Of a stretch of 64,000 bases of DNA, positions 8,901 through 16,780 are shown in pieces. This DNA is from Actinoplanes aureus (lineage in GTDB: Bacteria; Actinomycetota; Actinomycetes; Mycobacteriales; Micromonosporaceae). The position numbers were made by a program, and so were the translations under genes. The stretch is taken from the NCBI RefSeq assembly GCF_015704865.1, contig NZ_JADQTO010000015.1:62001-126000 (forward strand). The letters run 5' to 3'. The notes beneath the pieces were generated by a model, which worked only from the letters and a program-made list of their open reading frames with translations, searched no databases and was not told the origin of the DNA. How positions within the stretch are numbered: position 1 is the first letter of the stretch; each line of letters starts with the position of its first letter.

Positions 8901-10325
8901 ATCGTCGTAGCCGCGGCGGTCGTCGGCGGCGAGCGCGTCGAGGGAGCTCCGCACCAGGTGGCGTACCGAGCGGGTGCCACCCGGGTCGTCCAGCACGGTC
9001 GGTGACGCGGTGAAGTCGGCGAGCAGCTGCTCGGCACGTTCCCGCAGCTCCGCCGGCTCGGCTGGGGCAGGCTCGTCGAGCGCGTCGAGGTCGAGGTCGG
9101 CCAGATGCAGGTAGCGGCCGGCGGATTCGAGGAGCAGCGGCAGGTGATGCAGCGCTGAGGCGAGACGCCGCAGGGCCTCGTCGAGCTCGGCGGTCCGCGA
9201 CGCTCCGCGCGCGAGCACGGTCAGTGCCTCCTCCTCGGCCATGCCGCCGAGGGTGTAGCCGGTCGTCGCCGCCACGGCGACACCGCGGCTGGTGGCGAGC
9301 ATCCGGGCGGAGCCGGGCAGCCGGCCGCGCAGGTCCGCCAGCACCGTGTCGGACCAGACGTCGTCGACGACGACGAGCGTGGCGGGTCCGGACGGCAGCG
9401 TGGTCCCGTCGCCGGTCAGCCGGGCCCAGATCTCCTCGCTGTCGGCGCCCGGTCCGGCCCGCAACCACAGGATCCCGCCGGGGAAGGCCTCCCACAGCCG
9501 CGTGTCATGCCCGGCCTGCTGCGCGAGCACGGTCTTACCGCGCCCGCCGGGCGCGCGGATGACGACGTCGCCGCCCGGCAGGCGGCTGACGACGTCGTCG
9601 ATCGCCTGCCGGCGCTCGATCATCCCGACCGGAGGCGCCGGCACGGTGAACCGGCGCGGCGGCGCCACCGGCAGGCCGGTGAGGCCGAACCGGGCCAGGA
9701 CCAGACTGATCGGTACGGCATAGAGCACATTGGCCGCGGGCGGACCGCTCCCCGACCACTCCGTGCGCTCGAGTACCTGCTCGATGAGGATGCCGCAGAC
9801 GCCTCCCGGGTCTCCGGGCAACCCGGAGCGGACCGCCGCGCCGGAGTACCCGCCGTATTCGGCGAGCCGCTGGTCGACGGTCAGCTGCACGACCTCGATG
9901 TCGCCCGATCCGGTCGCGATCGTCCGGGCTGAGCTGACGATCCGCCCGGTGAGGATCGGATCGTTGTCGCGGGGGCGCGCGTCCGCCCACCAAGGCTGCC
10001 CGTCAAGGGGCCGGCCGATACGCTCCTCGGCGCCGTCCCGCGGCTCGGTGTGCAACAGAGCGAGGTCGAACTCGTCATCGCGGAGCACGTCGAGCACCTT
10101 GGCGCCGTCGACGTCGAGCACATCGGCCGCACAGTCCCCCAGGACATGGCCCGCGGTCACCACGAGCCCGGGTTTCAGCGACACACCACTGCCGAGGACG
10201 CGTCCGCCCCGCAACACGACCCCGCTGGCCACGCCTCCAGCAGGACACGAACGGCGGCTCGAGGCAAGTACCGATTTCGGCGTTCCCCGGTTTTCCCCGC
10301 CGTCGTTGCCGATGCTGATCCTCAT
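5949..10325 (-). CDS. Trypsin-like protease fused to a STAND/NB-ARC NTPase with helical repeats
   Basis: A 1,458-residue cytosolic protein. Residues about 35-220 form a trypsin-like domain with a full triad: His60 (VVTAGHVL), Asp87 (DEFDLALL) and Ser161 (GGYSGAAV). Residues about 235-560 form a STAND NTPase with P-loop APGGRGKT (258-265) and Walker B LVVVDDVWS, followed by a winged-helix-like part. The rest is a long run of about 35-residue alpha-helical repeats of the type DPGRAxxLA. Such fusions are described as bacterial conflict or signalling proteins in which the repeats sense and the NTPase gates the protease. The ATG at 10325 lies within the start codon of the divergent gene; a GTG at 10232 (VASGVVLRGG) would leave a normal promoter gap and is a credible alternative. 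Confidence 0.85.
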   Translation of the reverse strand: MRISIGNDGGENRGTPKSVLASSRRSCPAGGVASGVVLRGGRVLGSGVSLKPGLVVTAGHVLGDCAADVLDVDGAKVLDVLRDDEFDLALLHTEPRDGAEERIGRPLDGQPWWADARPRDNDPILTGRIVSSARTIATGSGDIEVVQLTVDQRLAEYGGYSGAAVRSGLPGDPGGVCGILIEQVLERTEWSGSGPPAANVLYAVPISLVLARFGLTGLPVAPPRRFTVPAPPVGMIERRQAIDDVVSRLPGGDVVIRAPGGRGKTVLAQQAGHDTRLWEAFPGGILWLRAGPGADSEEIWARLTGDGTTLPSGPATLVVVDDVWSDTVLADLRGRLPGSARMLATSRGVAVAATTGYTLGGMAEEEALTVLARGASRTAELDEALRRLASALHHLPLLLESAGRYLHLADLDLDALDEPAPAEPAELRERAEQLLADFTASPTVLDDPGGTRSVRHLVRSSLDALAADDRRGYDDLAVFPVGAQLSSTLLADLWGLNRTATRQRMTRLYRVGLASVVRRDPLTFVLHDLHVAELHERCGASLGHVHDRCAGPALEAGGLTAERADWLVHHLLRGTGRHPVDLVLEPAWRGAYRVATGSDARYLRDRRAVIRYLGEHGEPSVPTVATMLGALLTHASLTARISAAPVDALVAYALLGSPDAALLQAFELTDRARAVHRILTALEQNGRPLRPVVDRALELAEGLDPPASRVETILAVASVVADDEPERAYALTQRAVEYVTTRPVSEHGWELVPVVAGLAAYDTDAALRLAETVPGVVASCKAFAVVAAALAERDRPAAEALLDRAVAEAGIRPGALGRIAEAVATALPERAVELARRAFSVSARDHSGRQLVVEMIAAVFPEVAAEVAETVGTIDEWTPAYAAIRACEPLARIDPGRAVALAAQLAEQEWRDSALAGVVTGLSATDPGRAADLAVNIVDPWCSCRAWTDVAVGSGEPDVLDLAVRAAEGISDPRRRAVALRDVVEQWAALDPEHAAGLAGSLITNPAERGFALAQIAAVAAPARPDLAARLIQEYHTAELVPWAVEPLSQVVRLASVWARRDPAAAARMAFAAIELSEAYLSGIDRRRMRSQAVSCLAGFEPDAALAVADGAADPIAEGNLVRDVVAKVAESDPRRAAELLSLVPDFARPGVDETVVVALASKDPGAARAVYGAMDNRWERLRVLPAVAAALARHDPVLAVGLVTDADDVVTEALGLAKVAQALAGTWPEQARVLAHRAESLADGWSGKVRAEVLAEVAVAQAVLDPGRAIALADTIDDLTSREACLERLVIELAPGRPSQARHIADRMRFDFQRDRALATVARRLIEDGPETAEQVAGQIRDAELADRVLLDVGRGWPGRARDVVARLQKRVQERGEAPIRNGAAIAGPDAGILGTTWSLAPRADVLAIVCLRHCADFEAALALVRGLLESWDGEDPGPVFAAVDRTLRLGSRSPHR

Positions 10326-10755
10326 GAAGCACCGCCTCGCCGCCCTGACCGCTGTCGCCGCCGTCGCCATCGGCTCCCCCGCCGCCGCGGCCTTCGGACC
10401 GGACCTGCCGGACCCGTGCACGCTCCTGTCCGAGTCCGAGGTCGTCGATCTCACCGGCCGGACGATCGTCCAGGTCGACGAGGACGACGCCGAACCCGGC
10501 GAGAACGTTCGCTACTGCCAGTGGCAGCAGAGCGGCGGCCAGCTCGTGATCTTCCTGAGCCCCACCACGGCCGGGGACTTCGCGGTGACCGCGCCCGAGG
10601 CCGAGTGGCTGGCCGAGAACTCCTACTGGCTGGCCGGGCACCTGTTCGTACGGCACGACAAGCTGCAGATCGACGTCTACTCCCGAGGCGGCTCCGACGC
10701 CCGGAACCTGGCCGACGCTAAGCAGGTCGTCGATGTAGTCATTCCGCGCCTCTGA
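10324..10755 (+). CDS. Secreted DUF3558-like protein
   Basis: A 143-residue exported protein with a Sec signal peptide (MKHRLAALTAVAAVAIGS, cleavage after about AAAA). The mature part opens with DPCTLLSESEVVDLTG, which resembles the start of DUF3558, a family of actinobacterial secreted or lipid-anchored proteins of unknown function. There is no lipobox cysteine, so it is probably released. Cysteines in DPC and YCQW may pair. An ATG four codons upstream is also in frame. It diverges from the trypsin-STAND gene and precedes ctaD. Confidence 0.7.
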   Translation: MKHRLAALTAVAAVAIGSPAAAAFGPDLPDPCTLLSESEVVDLTGRTIVQVDEDDAEPGENVRYCQWQQSGGQLVIFLSPTTAGDFAVTAPEAEWLAENSYWLAGHLFVRHDKLQIDVYSRGGSDARNLADAKQVVDVVIPRL

Positions 10756-10873
10756 CATACCCCAAACCGGCCCCGAATGCTGCTGATCTGTGGAACTGGG
10801 GCAAATCAAACCGGTAGGCGCCTATAACGGATCTAGGCGTCAGTTTTCGCGGATCCGCAGGTGAGGAGCTTCC

Positions 10874-12631
10874 ATGACCACCCTCGCACCGAAGCCGGTG
10901 CCGACCCGGCCCCACACGGTTCGCCGGCAGGTGAAAGGGTCGGCCCTGGCTCGGATCCTGCGTACCACGGACGCGAAGCAGATCGGGATCATGTACATGG
11001 TCACGTCGGTCGTGTTCTACATGGTCGGCGGGGTCATGGCTCTGCTGATGCGCGCGGAACTGGCCAAGCCGGGCATGCAGATGCTTTCGCCGGAACAGTT
11101 CAACCAGCTGTTCACCATGCACGGCACCGCCATGCTGCTGTTCTTCGCGACACCGATCGTGTTCGCGTTCGCCAACTACGTGGTGCCGATTCAGATCGGT
11201 GCGCCGGATGTGGCGTTCCCGCGGCTCAACGCGTTCGCGTACTGGCTGTACCTGTTCGGGACGCTGACGGCGATGAGCGGGTTCCTCACGCCGGGCGGTG
11301 CGGCGGACTTCGGCTGGTTCGCGTACACACCGCTGAGCGACTCGCTGCACTCGCCGGGGATCGGTGGCAACGCCTGGGTGGTCGGCCTGGCGATCAGCGG
11401 TCTCGGCTCGATCCTCGGTGCGGTCAACCTGATCACCACGATCCTGACCCTGCGGGCCCCGGGCATGACCATGTTCCGGATGCCGATCCTGACCTGGAAC
11501 ATGCTCGTCACCAGCCTGCTGGTGATCCTGGTCTTCCCGTTCCTCGCGGCGTCGCTCTTCGCGCTCGCCGCGGACCGGGTGCTCGGCGCGCACGTCTTCG
11601 ACGTGGAGACCGGCGGGCCGATGCTCTGGCAGCACCTCTTCTGGTTCTTCGGCCACCCCGAGGTGTACATCATCGCGCTGCCGTTCTTCGGCATCATCAC
11701 CGAGGTCATCCCGGTGTTCAGCCGCAAGCCGGTGTTCGGCTACAAGGGCCTGGTCGCCGCGACCCTGCTGATCGCCGCGCTGTCGATGAGCGTGTGGGCA
11801 CACCACATGTTCGTCACCGGCCAGGTGCTGCTGCCGTTCTTCAGCTTCCTGAGCTTCCTGATCGCGGTACCGACCGGCATGAAGTTCTTCGTCTGGATCG
11901 GCACCATGTGGCGCGGCCAGCTGACGTTCGACTCGCCGATGCTGTGGGCGCTCGGCTTCCTGGTGACGTTCCTGTTCGGTGGTCTGTCCGGCGTGCTGCT
12001 GGCCTCACCGCCGGTCGACTTCCACGTCTCCGACTCGTACTTCGTGATCGCGCACTTCCACTACGTGCTGTTCGGCACGATCGTGTTCGCGGTCTTCTCG
12101 GGTATCTATTTCTGGTTCCCGAAGATGTTCGGCCGGATGCTCGACGAGCGGCTCGCCAAGATTCACTTCTGGCTGACGTTCCTCGGCTTCCACGCCACCT
12201 TCCTGGTGCAGCACTGGCTCGGCACCAAGGGCATGCCCCGCCGGTACGCCGACTACCTGGAGAGTGACGGCTTCACGTTCCTGAACACGTTCTCCACGAT
12301 CGGCTCGTTCATCCTCGGCATCGCCACGCTGCCGTTCGTCTACAACGTGTGGAAGTCGTACAAGGTCGGGCAGGTCACCACGCTCGACGACCCGTGGGGC
12401 CACGGCAACTCGCTGGAGTGGGCGACGTCCAGCCCGCCGCCGCTGCGCAACTTCGACCGGATGCCGCGGATCCGCTCCGAGCGCCCGGCGTTCGACGCGA
12501 AGTTCCCGCACCTCGCCGCCGGTGAGCAGTCGATCGCCGGTCCTCCCGAGGGCGGCGCTCGGCCGCTGACCAGGGAGTCCGACGGCGGCGCCACCTACGC
12601 CGAGGACATCGGCACCGACCGGGACCGCTGA
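10874..12631 (+). CDS. ctaD: Cytochrome c oxidase subunit I
   Basis: Catalytic subunit of the aa3-type terminal oxidase, an integral membrane protein of 585 residues with 12 helices. Haem and CuB ligand motifs are all visible: HGTAMLLFF (haem a), GHPEVYIIALPF with the His-Tyr pair, WAHHMFVTG (CuB) and SYFVIAHFHYVLFG (haem a3 and haem a). The ATG follows a good ribosome site (GTGAGGAG, 5 bases away). A TATAAC at 10823-10828 could be a -10 box but no clear -35 accompanies it. The gene stands alone, with no ctaC or ctaE beside it, as is usual for extra or dispersed ctaD genes in actinobacteria. Confidence 0.97.
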   Translation: MTTLAPKPVPTRPHTVRRQVKGSALARILRTTDAKQIGIMYMVTSVVFYMVGGVMALLMRAELAKPGMQMLSPEQFNQLFTMHGTAMLLFFATPIVFAFANYVVPIQIGAPDVAFPRLNAFAYWLYLFGTLTAMSGFLTPGGAADFGWFAYTPLSDSLHSPGIGGNAWVVGLAISGLGSILGAVNLITTILTLRAPGMTMFRMPILTWNMLVTSLLVILVFPFLAASLFALAADRVLGAHVFDVETGGPMLWQHLFWFFGHPEVYIIALPFFGIITEVIPVFSRKPVFGYKGLVAATLLIAALSMSVWAHHMFVTGQVLLPFFSFLSFLIAVPTGMKFFVWIGTMWRGQLTFDSPMLWALGFLVTFLFGGLSGVLLASPPVDFHVSDSYFVIAHFHYVLFGTIVFAVFSGIYFWFPKMFGRMLDERLAKIHFWLTFLGFHATFLVQHWLGTKGMPRRYADYLESDGFTFLNTFSTIGSFILGIATLPFVYNVWKSYKVGQVTTLDDPWGHGNSLEWATSSPPPLRNFDRMPRIRSERPAFDAKFPHLAAGEQSIAGPPEGGARPLTRESDGGATYAEDIGTDRDR

Positions 12632-12634
12632 CCG

Positions 12635-13132
12635 TTACCGGTTAAGGCTCTCCAGGTCGGTGACGCCGGCCGGCATGCCGGGCCCTGGGCGCGCCACCAC
12701 ATCGGCCGGGTCGTGCACCGGGCCGCAGTTGGGGCACATCGTCTGCTGGCTGATCGCGCCGTCACAGACGGCATGGGTGTAGATCACCGGCGGCCCGTCG
12801 GGCGCCGCCCAGCGGTCGCCCCATTCGGTCAGCGTGGCGATGACCGGCGCCAGGTCGCGCCCCTTGTCGGTCAGTAGGTACTCGTGGCGCTCCGGCTTGC
12901 CCGGGCCGGCGCGACGCTCCATGATCCCGGCGTTGACGAAGCCGTCGAGGCGGGCTTTGAGGATATTCGTCGCGATGCCGAGCCGGCGGAAGTCGTTGAA
13001 GCGGGTCGCGCCGGCATACAGCGCGTCCCGGATGATCAGCAAACTCCACCGTTCGCCGACCAGTTCCAGGGCACGCGCGGCCGAGCACACCTTGGCCATG
13101 GCTTCGTACGTGTTGCCGAGCATGCGAGTCAC
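12635..13132 (-). CDS. HxlR-family transcriptional regulator
   Basis: A 165-residue winged-helix repressor of the HxlR/MarR-like group. The N-terminal part holds the family Cys in KVCSAARALELVGERWSLLI, then FNDFRRLGIATNILKARLDG and a wing at RRAGPGKPERHEYLLT. The C-terminal tail adds a MCPNCGP cysteine pair that could bind metal. An internal ATG three residues in (MLGNTYEAM) is an alternative start. It is divergent from an MFS exporter, with two near-identical palindromes between them, so it very likely represses both genes. Confidence 0.92.
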   Translation of the reverse strand: MTRMLGNTYEAMAKVCSAARALELVGERWSLLIIRDALYAGATRFNDFRRLGIATNILKARLDGFVNAGIMERRAGPGKPERHEYLLTDKGRDLAPVIATLTEWGDRWAAPDGPPVIYTHAVCDGAISQQTMCPNCGPVHDPADVVARPGPGMPAGVTDLESLNR

Positions 13133-13147
13133 TCTACCCGATCCGCA

Positions 13148-13162
13148 CTTGCATGATGCAAG
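13148..13162. promoter_or_regulatory. Palindromic operator 1 of the HxlR/MFS divergent region
   Basis: The 15-base CTTGCATGATGCAAG is an inverted repeat around a single central base, located 16 bases upstream of the HxlR start. A second copy lies about one spacer further on, in front of the MFS gene. Repressor binding here is inferred from position and symmetry. Confidence 0.7.
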
Positions 13163-13182
13163 CGAGTCCGTCTAGGTTCAGC

Positions 13183-13195
13183 TTGCATCATGCAA
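13183..13195. promoter_or_regulatory. Palindromic operator 2 of the HxlR/MFS divergent region
   Basis: TTGCATCATGCAA is the reverse complement of the core of operator 1, centred 34 bases away (about three helical turns). It lies in the 5' leader of the MFS gene, overlapping a spurious upstream ATG. Two sites at this spacing suit a pair of HxlR dimers. Confidence 0.7.
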
Positions 13196-13219
13196 CCGAA
13201 GACGAAGGGGAAGGTGCGC

Positions 13220-14437
13220 ATGAGTACATCGCAAGCGGCACTGCGCCCGGTCCGGGCGAACCTGGTCCTGGCCACGCTGTTCCTGGGCACGTTCGTCCTG
13301 GGCAGCGCCGAACTGCTCGTGGTCGGCGTGCTGAACCTGATCGCCGACGACCTGCGGGTCTCCATCCCCGCGGCCGGCGCACTCGTGACCGCCTTCGCGC
13401 TTGGTCTCGCCGTCGGCGGCCCGATCCTGACCGCGCTGACCATCAAACTCGACAAACGGATCGTCCTGCTCGGAGCGATCACCCTGTGCATCCTGGGCAA
13501 CCTGGTCCCCGTGCTGGTCGCGGACTTCGGGGTGTTCATCGCGGCGCGCGCCTTCACCGGCGCGGCACACGGGCTGTTCATCGCCGTCGCGTTCGTGGTG
13601 GGCATCTCGGTCGCCGGACCGGAGCGCATGGGCGAGGCCATCTCGGTGGTCTTCAGCGGCTTCGCGGTGTCGGCCGCCCTGGGCGTTCCGCTGGGCACGC
13701 TGGTCGGCCAGGCGCTCGGCTGGCGCGGCTCGTTCACCGCGCTCGTCGTATTCGCCGTGGTCGCGCTGATCGCCACGCTCGCGGTGGTGCCGTCAATGCC
13801 CGGCACCGGCGGCGGGGCGGGCAACCAGGCCAGGTTCGCGTTCGCCCCGCGGGTGCTCGCCGTACTGGCCCTGAATCTTTTGGTGTTCGCGTCGCTGTAC
13901 GCGGCACTGACCTACATCGTGCCGTTCCTGGAGAGCGTCACCGGCATCTCCGGAGCTCTGATCAGCGCGTTCCTCCTGGCCTACGGCGTGGCGACGGCGG
14001 TGGGCTCGTTCGCCGGCGGCCGCCTGGCCGACCGGAACGCCGCGCGCACCCTGATCGTCGCCACGATCGGCGCGGCGCTCTCGCTGCTGGCGCTCTACGT
14101 CGTCGGCGCGATCGCGTTCCTGGTCGCGCTGGTCCTGCTGGCCTGGGGTCTGTTCGCGGTGGGAATGGTGCCCGCCCTGCAATACCGCGTGGTGAGCCTG
14201 GCCGGGCCGGGCGGCCAGCTCGCCTCGTCGTTGCCCGCCTCCGCCGCCAACGTGGGCATCGCGCTCGGCTCGGTCGCCGGCGGGCTGGCGATCGGCCGCT
14301 TCACCGCCTCATCCGCGGTGCTCACCGGCCTGATCATCGCCGTGGTGGCGATCCCGGTCGCCTGGGCCACCAGCAATCTCAGGCCGCCGGTGGCCGACGA
14401 CGCGACCACGACCGAGCCGGTCGCCGAGCCCGCGTAA
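13220..14437 (+). CDS. MFS efflux transporter (DHA1 family)
   Basis: A 405-residue transporter with 12 predicted membrane helices. The loop after helix 2 reads GLAVGGPILTALTIKLDKRI, a DHA1-type motif A variant, and helix 5 carries GVPLGTLVGQALGWRGSF, the motif C of antiporters; the group includes AraJ and chloramphenicol exporters. The ATG at 13220 (MSTSQAALRP) follows GAAGG at proper spacing and is preferred over the in-frame ATG at 13190, which lies inside the second operator. Regulation by the divergent HxlR protein is probable; the substrate is unknown. Confidence 0.92.
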   Translation: MSTSQAALRPVRANLVLATLFLGTFVLGSAELLVVGVLNLIADDLRVSIPAAGALVTAFALGLAVGGPILTALTIKLDKRIVLLGAITLCILGNLVPVLVADFGVFIAARAFTGAAHGLFIAVAFVVGISVAGPERMGEAISVVFSGFAVSAALGVPLGTLVGQALGWRGSFTALVVFAVVALIATLAVVPSMPGTGGGAGNQARFAFAPRVLAVLALNLLVFASLYAALTYIVPFLESVTGISGALISAFLLAYGVATAVGSFAGGRLADRNAARTLIVATIGAALSLLALYVVGAIAFLVALVLLAWGLFAVGMVPALQYRVVSLAGPGGQLASSLPASAANVGIALGSVAGGLAIGRFTASSAVLTGLIIAVVAIPVAWATSNLRPPVADDATTTEPVAEPA

Positions 14438-14452
14438 CGCCATCGGCCGGAT

Positions 14453-14788
14453 TCACTGCGGCCGCCGCCACCGCCTTCCGGAGTTTCGCCGTTGCGGGCG
14501 GTGCGCGGCGGCCAGCATGGCCCGCACCGAGGCGACCGCCATGGTGAGCGCCTCCTGCATGCCGGCGCAGGTCCGGCAGTCGCCGCCGTTGCATTCCAGG
14601 CGATGGTCGTAGGCGATTTCGGTGAGGATCGCGTCCAGGCGGGCGCACGCGTACGTGTCACGGTCGTCCGGATGGTACTGACCGAGCAGGTCGGTGTACC
14701 GGCCGATGCTGTTCTCCGTGACCGCGTATAAGTGGGCGGCGCCTTCGATCTGGGACAGGGCGTCCCGGACCTCGTCATCCACGCTCAT
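14453..14788 (-). CDS. Hypothetical protein with a cysteine motif
   Basis: A 111-residue acidic, helical protein of no recognised family. It contains the cluster ECNGGDCRTCAGM, three cysteines that could bind a metal or form a disulfide, in the middle, and a basic arginine-rich tail. There is no signal peptide or TM segment, so it should be cytosolic. It is convergent with the MFS gene (15 bases between stop codons) and no neighbour indicates its role. Confidence 0.55.
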   Translation of the reverse strand: MSVDDEVRDALSQIEGAAHLYAVTENSIGRYTDLLGQYHPDDRDTYACARLDAILTEIAYDHRLECNGGDCRTCAGMQEALTMAVASVRAMLAAAHRPQRRNSGRRWRRPQ

Positions 14789-14966
14789 TTGGCTTTCCCC
14801 CCGAAGGCCGTTGACGTGTGGGAGTTGACCATATCGGTGAGGAGGATGGGCAACTATGGGCCGGACATCCGCTGTGCGTTGTCCGGTCGGTTGACTTCAA
14901 ACCCCCCAGGAAATCAGCGGGCCGCATTTCGGCGAATGGCAAAACGCGACGCCTTTGTGTACCGAA

Positions 14967-15953
14967 TCAGGTCTCACCCCCCGGCACAGGTTGCGGCGAC
15001 GTGGTCGGCCCGTGCACCACCGGGCGACCGTTCTCCCAGGTCAGCCGGTCCAGCCAGAGCTGGCGGCCGGGGAGCACGCTGCCCACCGCGTCCGGCGGCC
15101 AGGCGTGGTACAGCATCCAGGTGCTGCCGTCGGGTCGGGTGACCACGTAGCTGTGTCCGGGTCCGGCGGCTGCCGGGGACGACGACAGGATCGGGTTCTC
15201 CGCCGCGTCCTGGCAGGGGCCGAGCGGGCCGTCGCAGGTGGCGTAGCCGACGGCGTACGCCTGCGAGTCGAAGGCGTTGGCCGAGTAGAACAGGTACAGC
15301 CGGCCGTCGTGGGTGACCATCTGCGGCGCCTCGATGACGTGTGCCTGCCACGGTTTGTCGTTGGTCAGCAGCCGGACCCGCTCACCGGTCAGGGACAGGC
15401 CGTCGGCGGCGAGGCGCTGCGCGTACAGATGGGTGGGTTCTCCGATGTGGTTTCCGTCGTTCTTCCAGTACAGATAGAGCGAGCCGTCGCTGTGCCGGTA
15501 CGGGCTGGCGTCGATCGCGCCGCCCTCGTCGTCCTGGCAGATCAGCGCCTCGCCGGAGGTGTCGGCGAACGGCCCGGACGGCGAGTCGGCGACGGCCGCG
15601 CCGACGCACTGCCGGTCGGCGCCCGCCTTGCGGGCGGTGTAGTAGAGGACGTAACGACCGGCGTCCGTGCGGATCACCTCGGGCGCCCAGGTGTGGCCGC
15701 GCTCGGCCCAGCGGCCCAGTTGCGGCAGCACATCGCCGCCCGGGCTCCATTTCACCAGGTCGGCCGAGGTGATCAGCGGGACGTTGGCGGTGGCGTCGTT
15801 GGTGCCGTACGCGTACCAGGTCTCCCCGTCCGAGATCACCCCGGGATCGGGGAAGTTGTCGGTGAACACCGGGTTGGTGAAGGTCATGACCTCTCCAGAC
15901 GACGAAGAGCAGCCGGTGAGCACCAGCACCAGCGCGAGGAACAGGCGGCGCAT
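14967..15953 (-). CDS. Lipoprotein GH43-family arabinanase/arabinosidase
   Basis: A 328-residue five-bladed propeller glycosidase anchored outside the cell. The signal peptide ends in lipobox LTGC, making Cys15 the lipid site. GH43 catalytic residues are visible: base Asp36 (NFPDPGV), pKa-tuning Asp148 (IDASPY) and acid Glu208 (VIEAPQM). It should hydrolyse arabinan or arabinoxylan side chains and feed the importer encoded upstream. Its ATG shares one base with the permease stop (TGATG), so it is the last gene of the arabinan operon. Confidence 0.92.
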   Translation of the reverse strand: MRRLFLALVLVLTGCSSSSGEVMTFTNPVFTDNFPDPGVISDGETWYAYGTNDATANVPLITSADLVKWSPGGDVLPQLGRWAERGHTWAPEVIRTDAGRYVLYYTARKAGADRQCVGAAVADSPSGPFADTSGEALICQDDEGGAIDASPYRHSDGSLYLYWKNDGNHIGEPTHLYAQRLAADGLSLTGERVRLLTNDKPWQAHVIEAPQMVTHDGRLYLFYSANAFDSQAYAVGYATCDGPLGPCQDAAENPILSSSPAAAGPGHSYVVTRPDGSTWMLYHAWPPDAVGSVLPGRQLWLDRLTWENGRPVVHGPTTSPQPVPGGET

Positions 15954-16780
15954 CAGCCCTTCAGACCCGACCGGGACACGCCCTCGATGATGTACCGCTG
16001 GGTGATCAGGAACAGGATCAGCACCGGAACGCTGGCCAGCGCCGCACCGCCCATGATCACCGGATAGTCGATGTCGTAGGCGCCCTGGAGAATGCTGAGC
16101 CCGGGCGGCAGGGTGAATTGCGACGGGCTGAACAGTACGTAGATCGGCCAGATGAAGTCGTTCCAGTTACCCAGAAAACTGATCAGGGCCAGGGTGGCCA
16201 GGGCCGGTTTGGACAACGGCAGAACGATCCGGGTGAAGATCTGCCAGGTGTTGGCGCCTTCGATTTGCGCGGCCTCCTCCAATTCGCGGGGCAGGCCGAG
16301 GAAGAACTGGCGCAGGAAGAAGACGCCGAACGCGCTTGCCGCACCGGGCACGATCAGCGCCCACAGGGTGTCCAGCCAGCCGAGCCGGTCGATGATCAGG
16401 AAGTTCGGGATGATCAGCGTGAAGATCGGTACGAACAGCGTCGCGATGACCATTCCGAAGAGGATCCGCTTGCCCCGGAACTCCAGGCGGGCGAACGCGT
16501 AGGCGGCCATCGACGCGACCACCAGGATGAGCACGGCCTGCCCGGTGGCGGCGAGCAGGCTGTTGAGCAGCCAGCGCAGCACCGGCGTCGGGGTGTCGGT
16601 GGCGAACAGGACCTCGTACGCCCGGGTGGTCGGCTCCTGAGGCAGCACGGTCGGCGGCACTCGGGTGGCCTCGCCGACCGTCTTGAACGAGGTGATCAGC
16701 ATCCAGACCAGCGGGGCGATGAAGACCAGGCTGAGTCCGGTGAGGATGGTGTACCAGGCGATTCCGCGTGCTCGTGTCAT
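15953..16780 (-). CDS. Sugar ABC transporter permease (MalG-like)
   Basis: Second membrane subunit of the arabino-oligosaccharide importer, 275 residues with six helices. The ATPase-docking EAA loop reads EEAAQIEGANTWQIFTRIVL. The family C-terminal RYIIEGVSRSGLKG is intact. The start ATG at 16780 overlaps the stop of the first permease (ATGA); the longer upstream frame is a shadow of that gene. No ATP-binding subunit is encoded in the operon, so a shared MsmK/MsmX-type ATPase from elsewhere is expected. Confidence 0.95.
   Translation of the reverse strand: MTRARGIAWYTILTGLSLVFIAPLVWMLITSFKTVGEATRVPPTVLPQEPTTRAYEVLFATDTPTPVLRWLLNSLLAATGQAVLILVVASMAAYAFARLEFRGKRILFGMVIATLFVPIFTLIIPNFLIIDRLGWLDTLWALIVPGAASAFGVFFLRQFFLGLPRELEEAAQIEGANTWQIFTRIVLPLSKPALATLALISFLGNWNDFIWPIYVLFSPSQFTLPPGLSILQGAYDIDYPVIMGGAALASVPVLILFLITQRYIIEGVSRSGLKG

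Noticed and set aside
6000..9000. The repeated DPxRAxxLA units as a DNA tandem repeat
   Set aside because: The similarity is at protein level (helical repeats) and nucleotide identity between units is too low for a recent tandem duplication.
14818..15150. A 110-codon plus-strand frame starting in the gap before the GH43 gene
   Set aside because: Runs antisense into the GH43 coding region and shows no motif.
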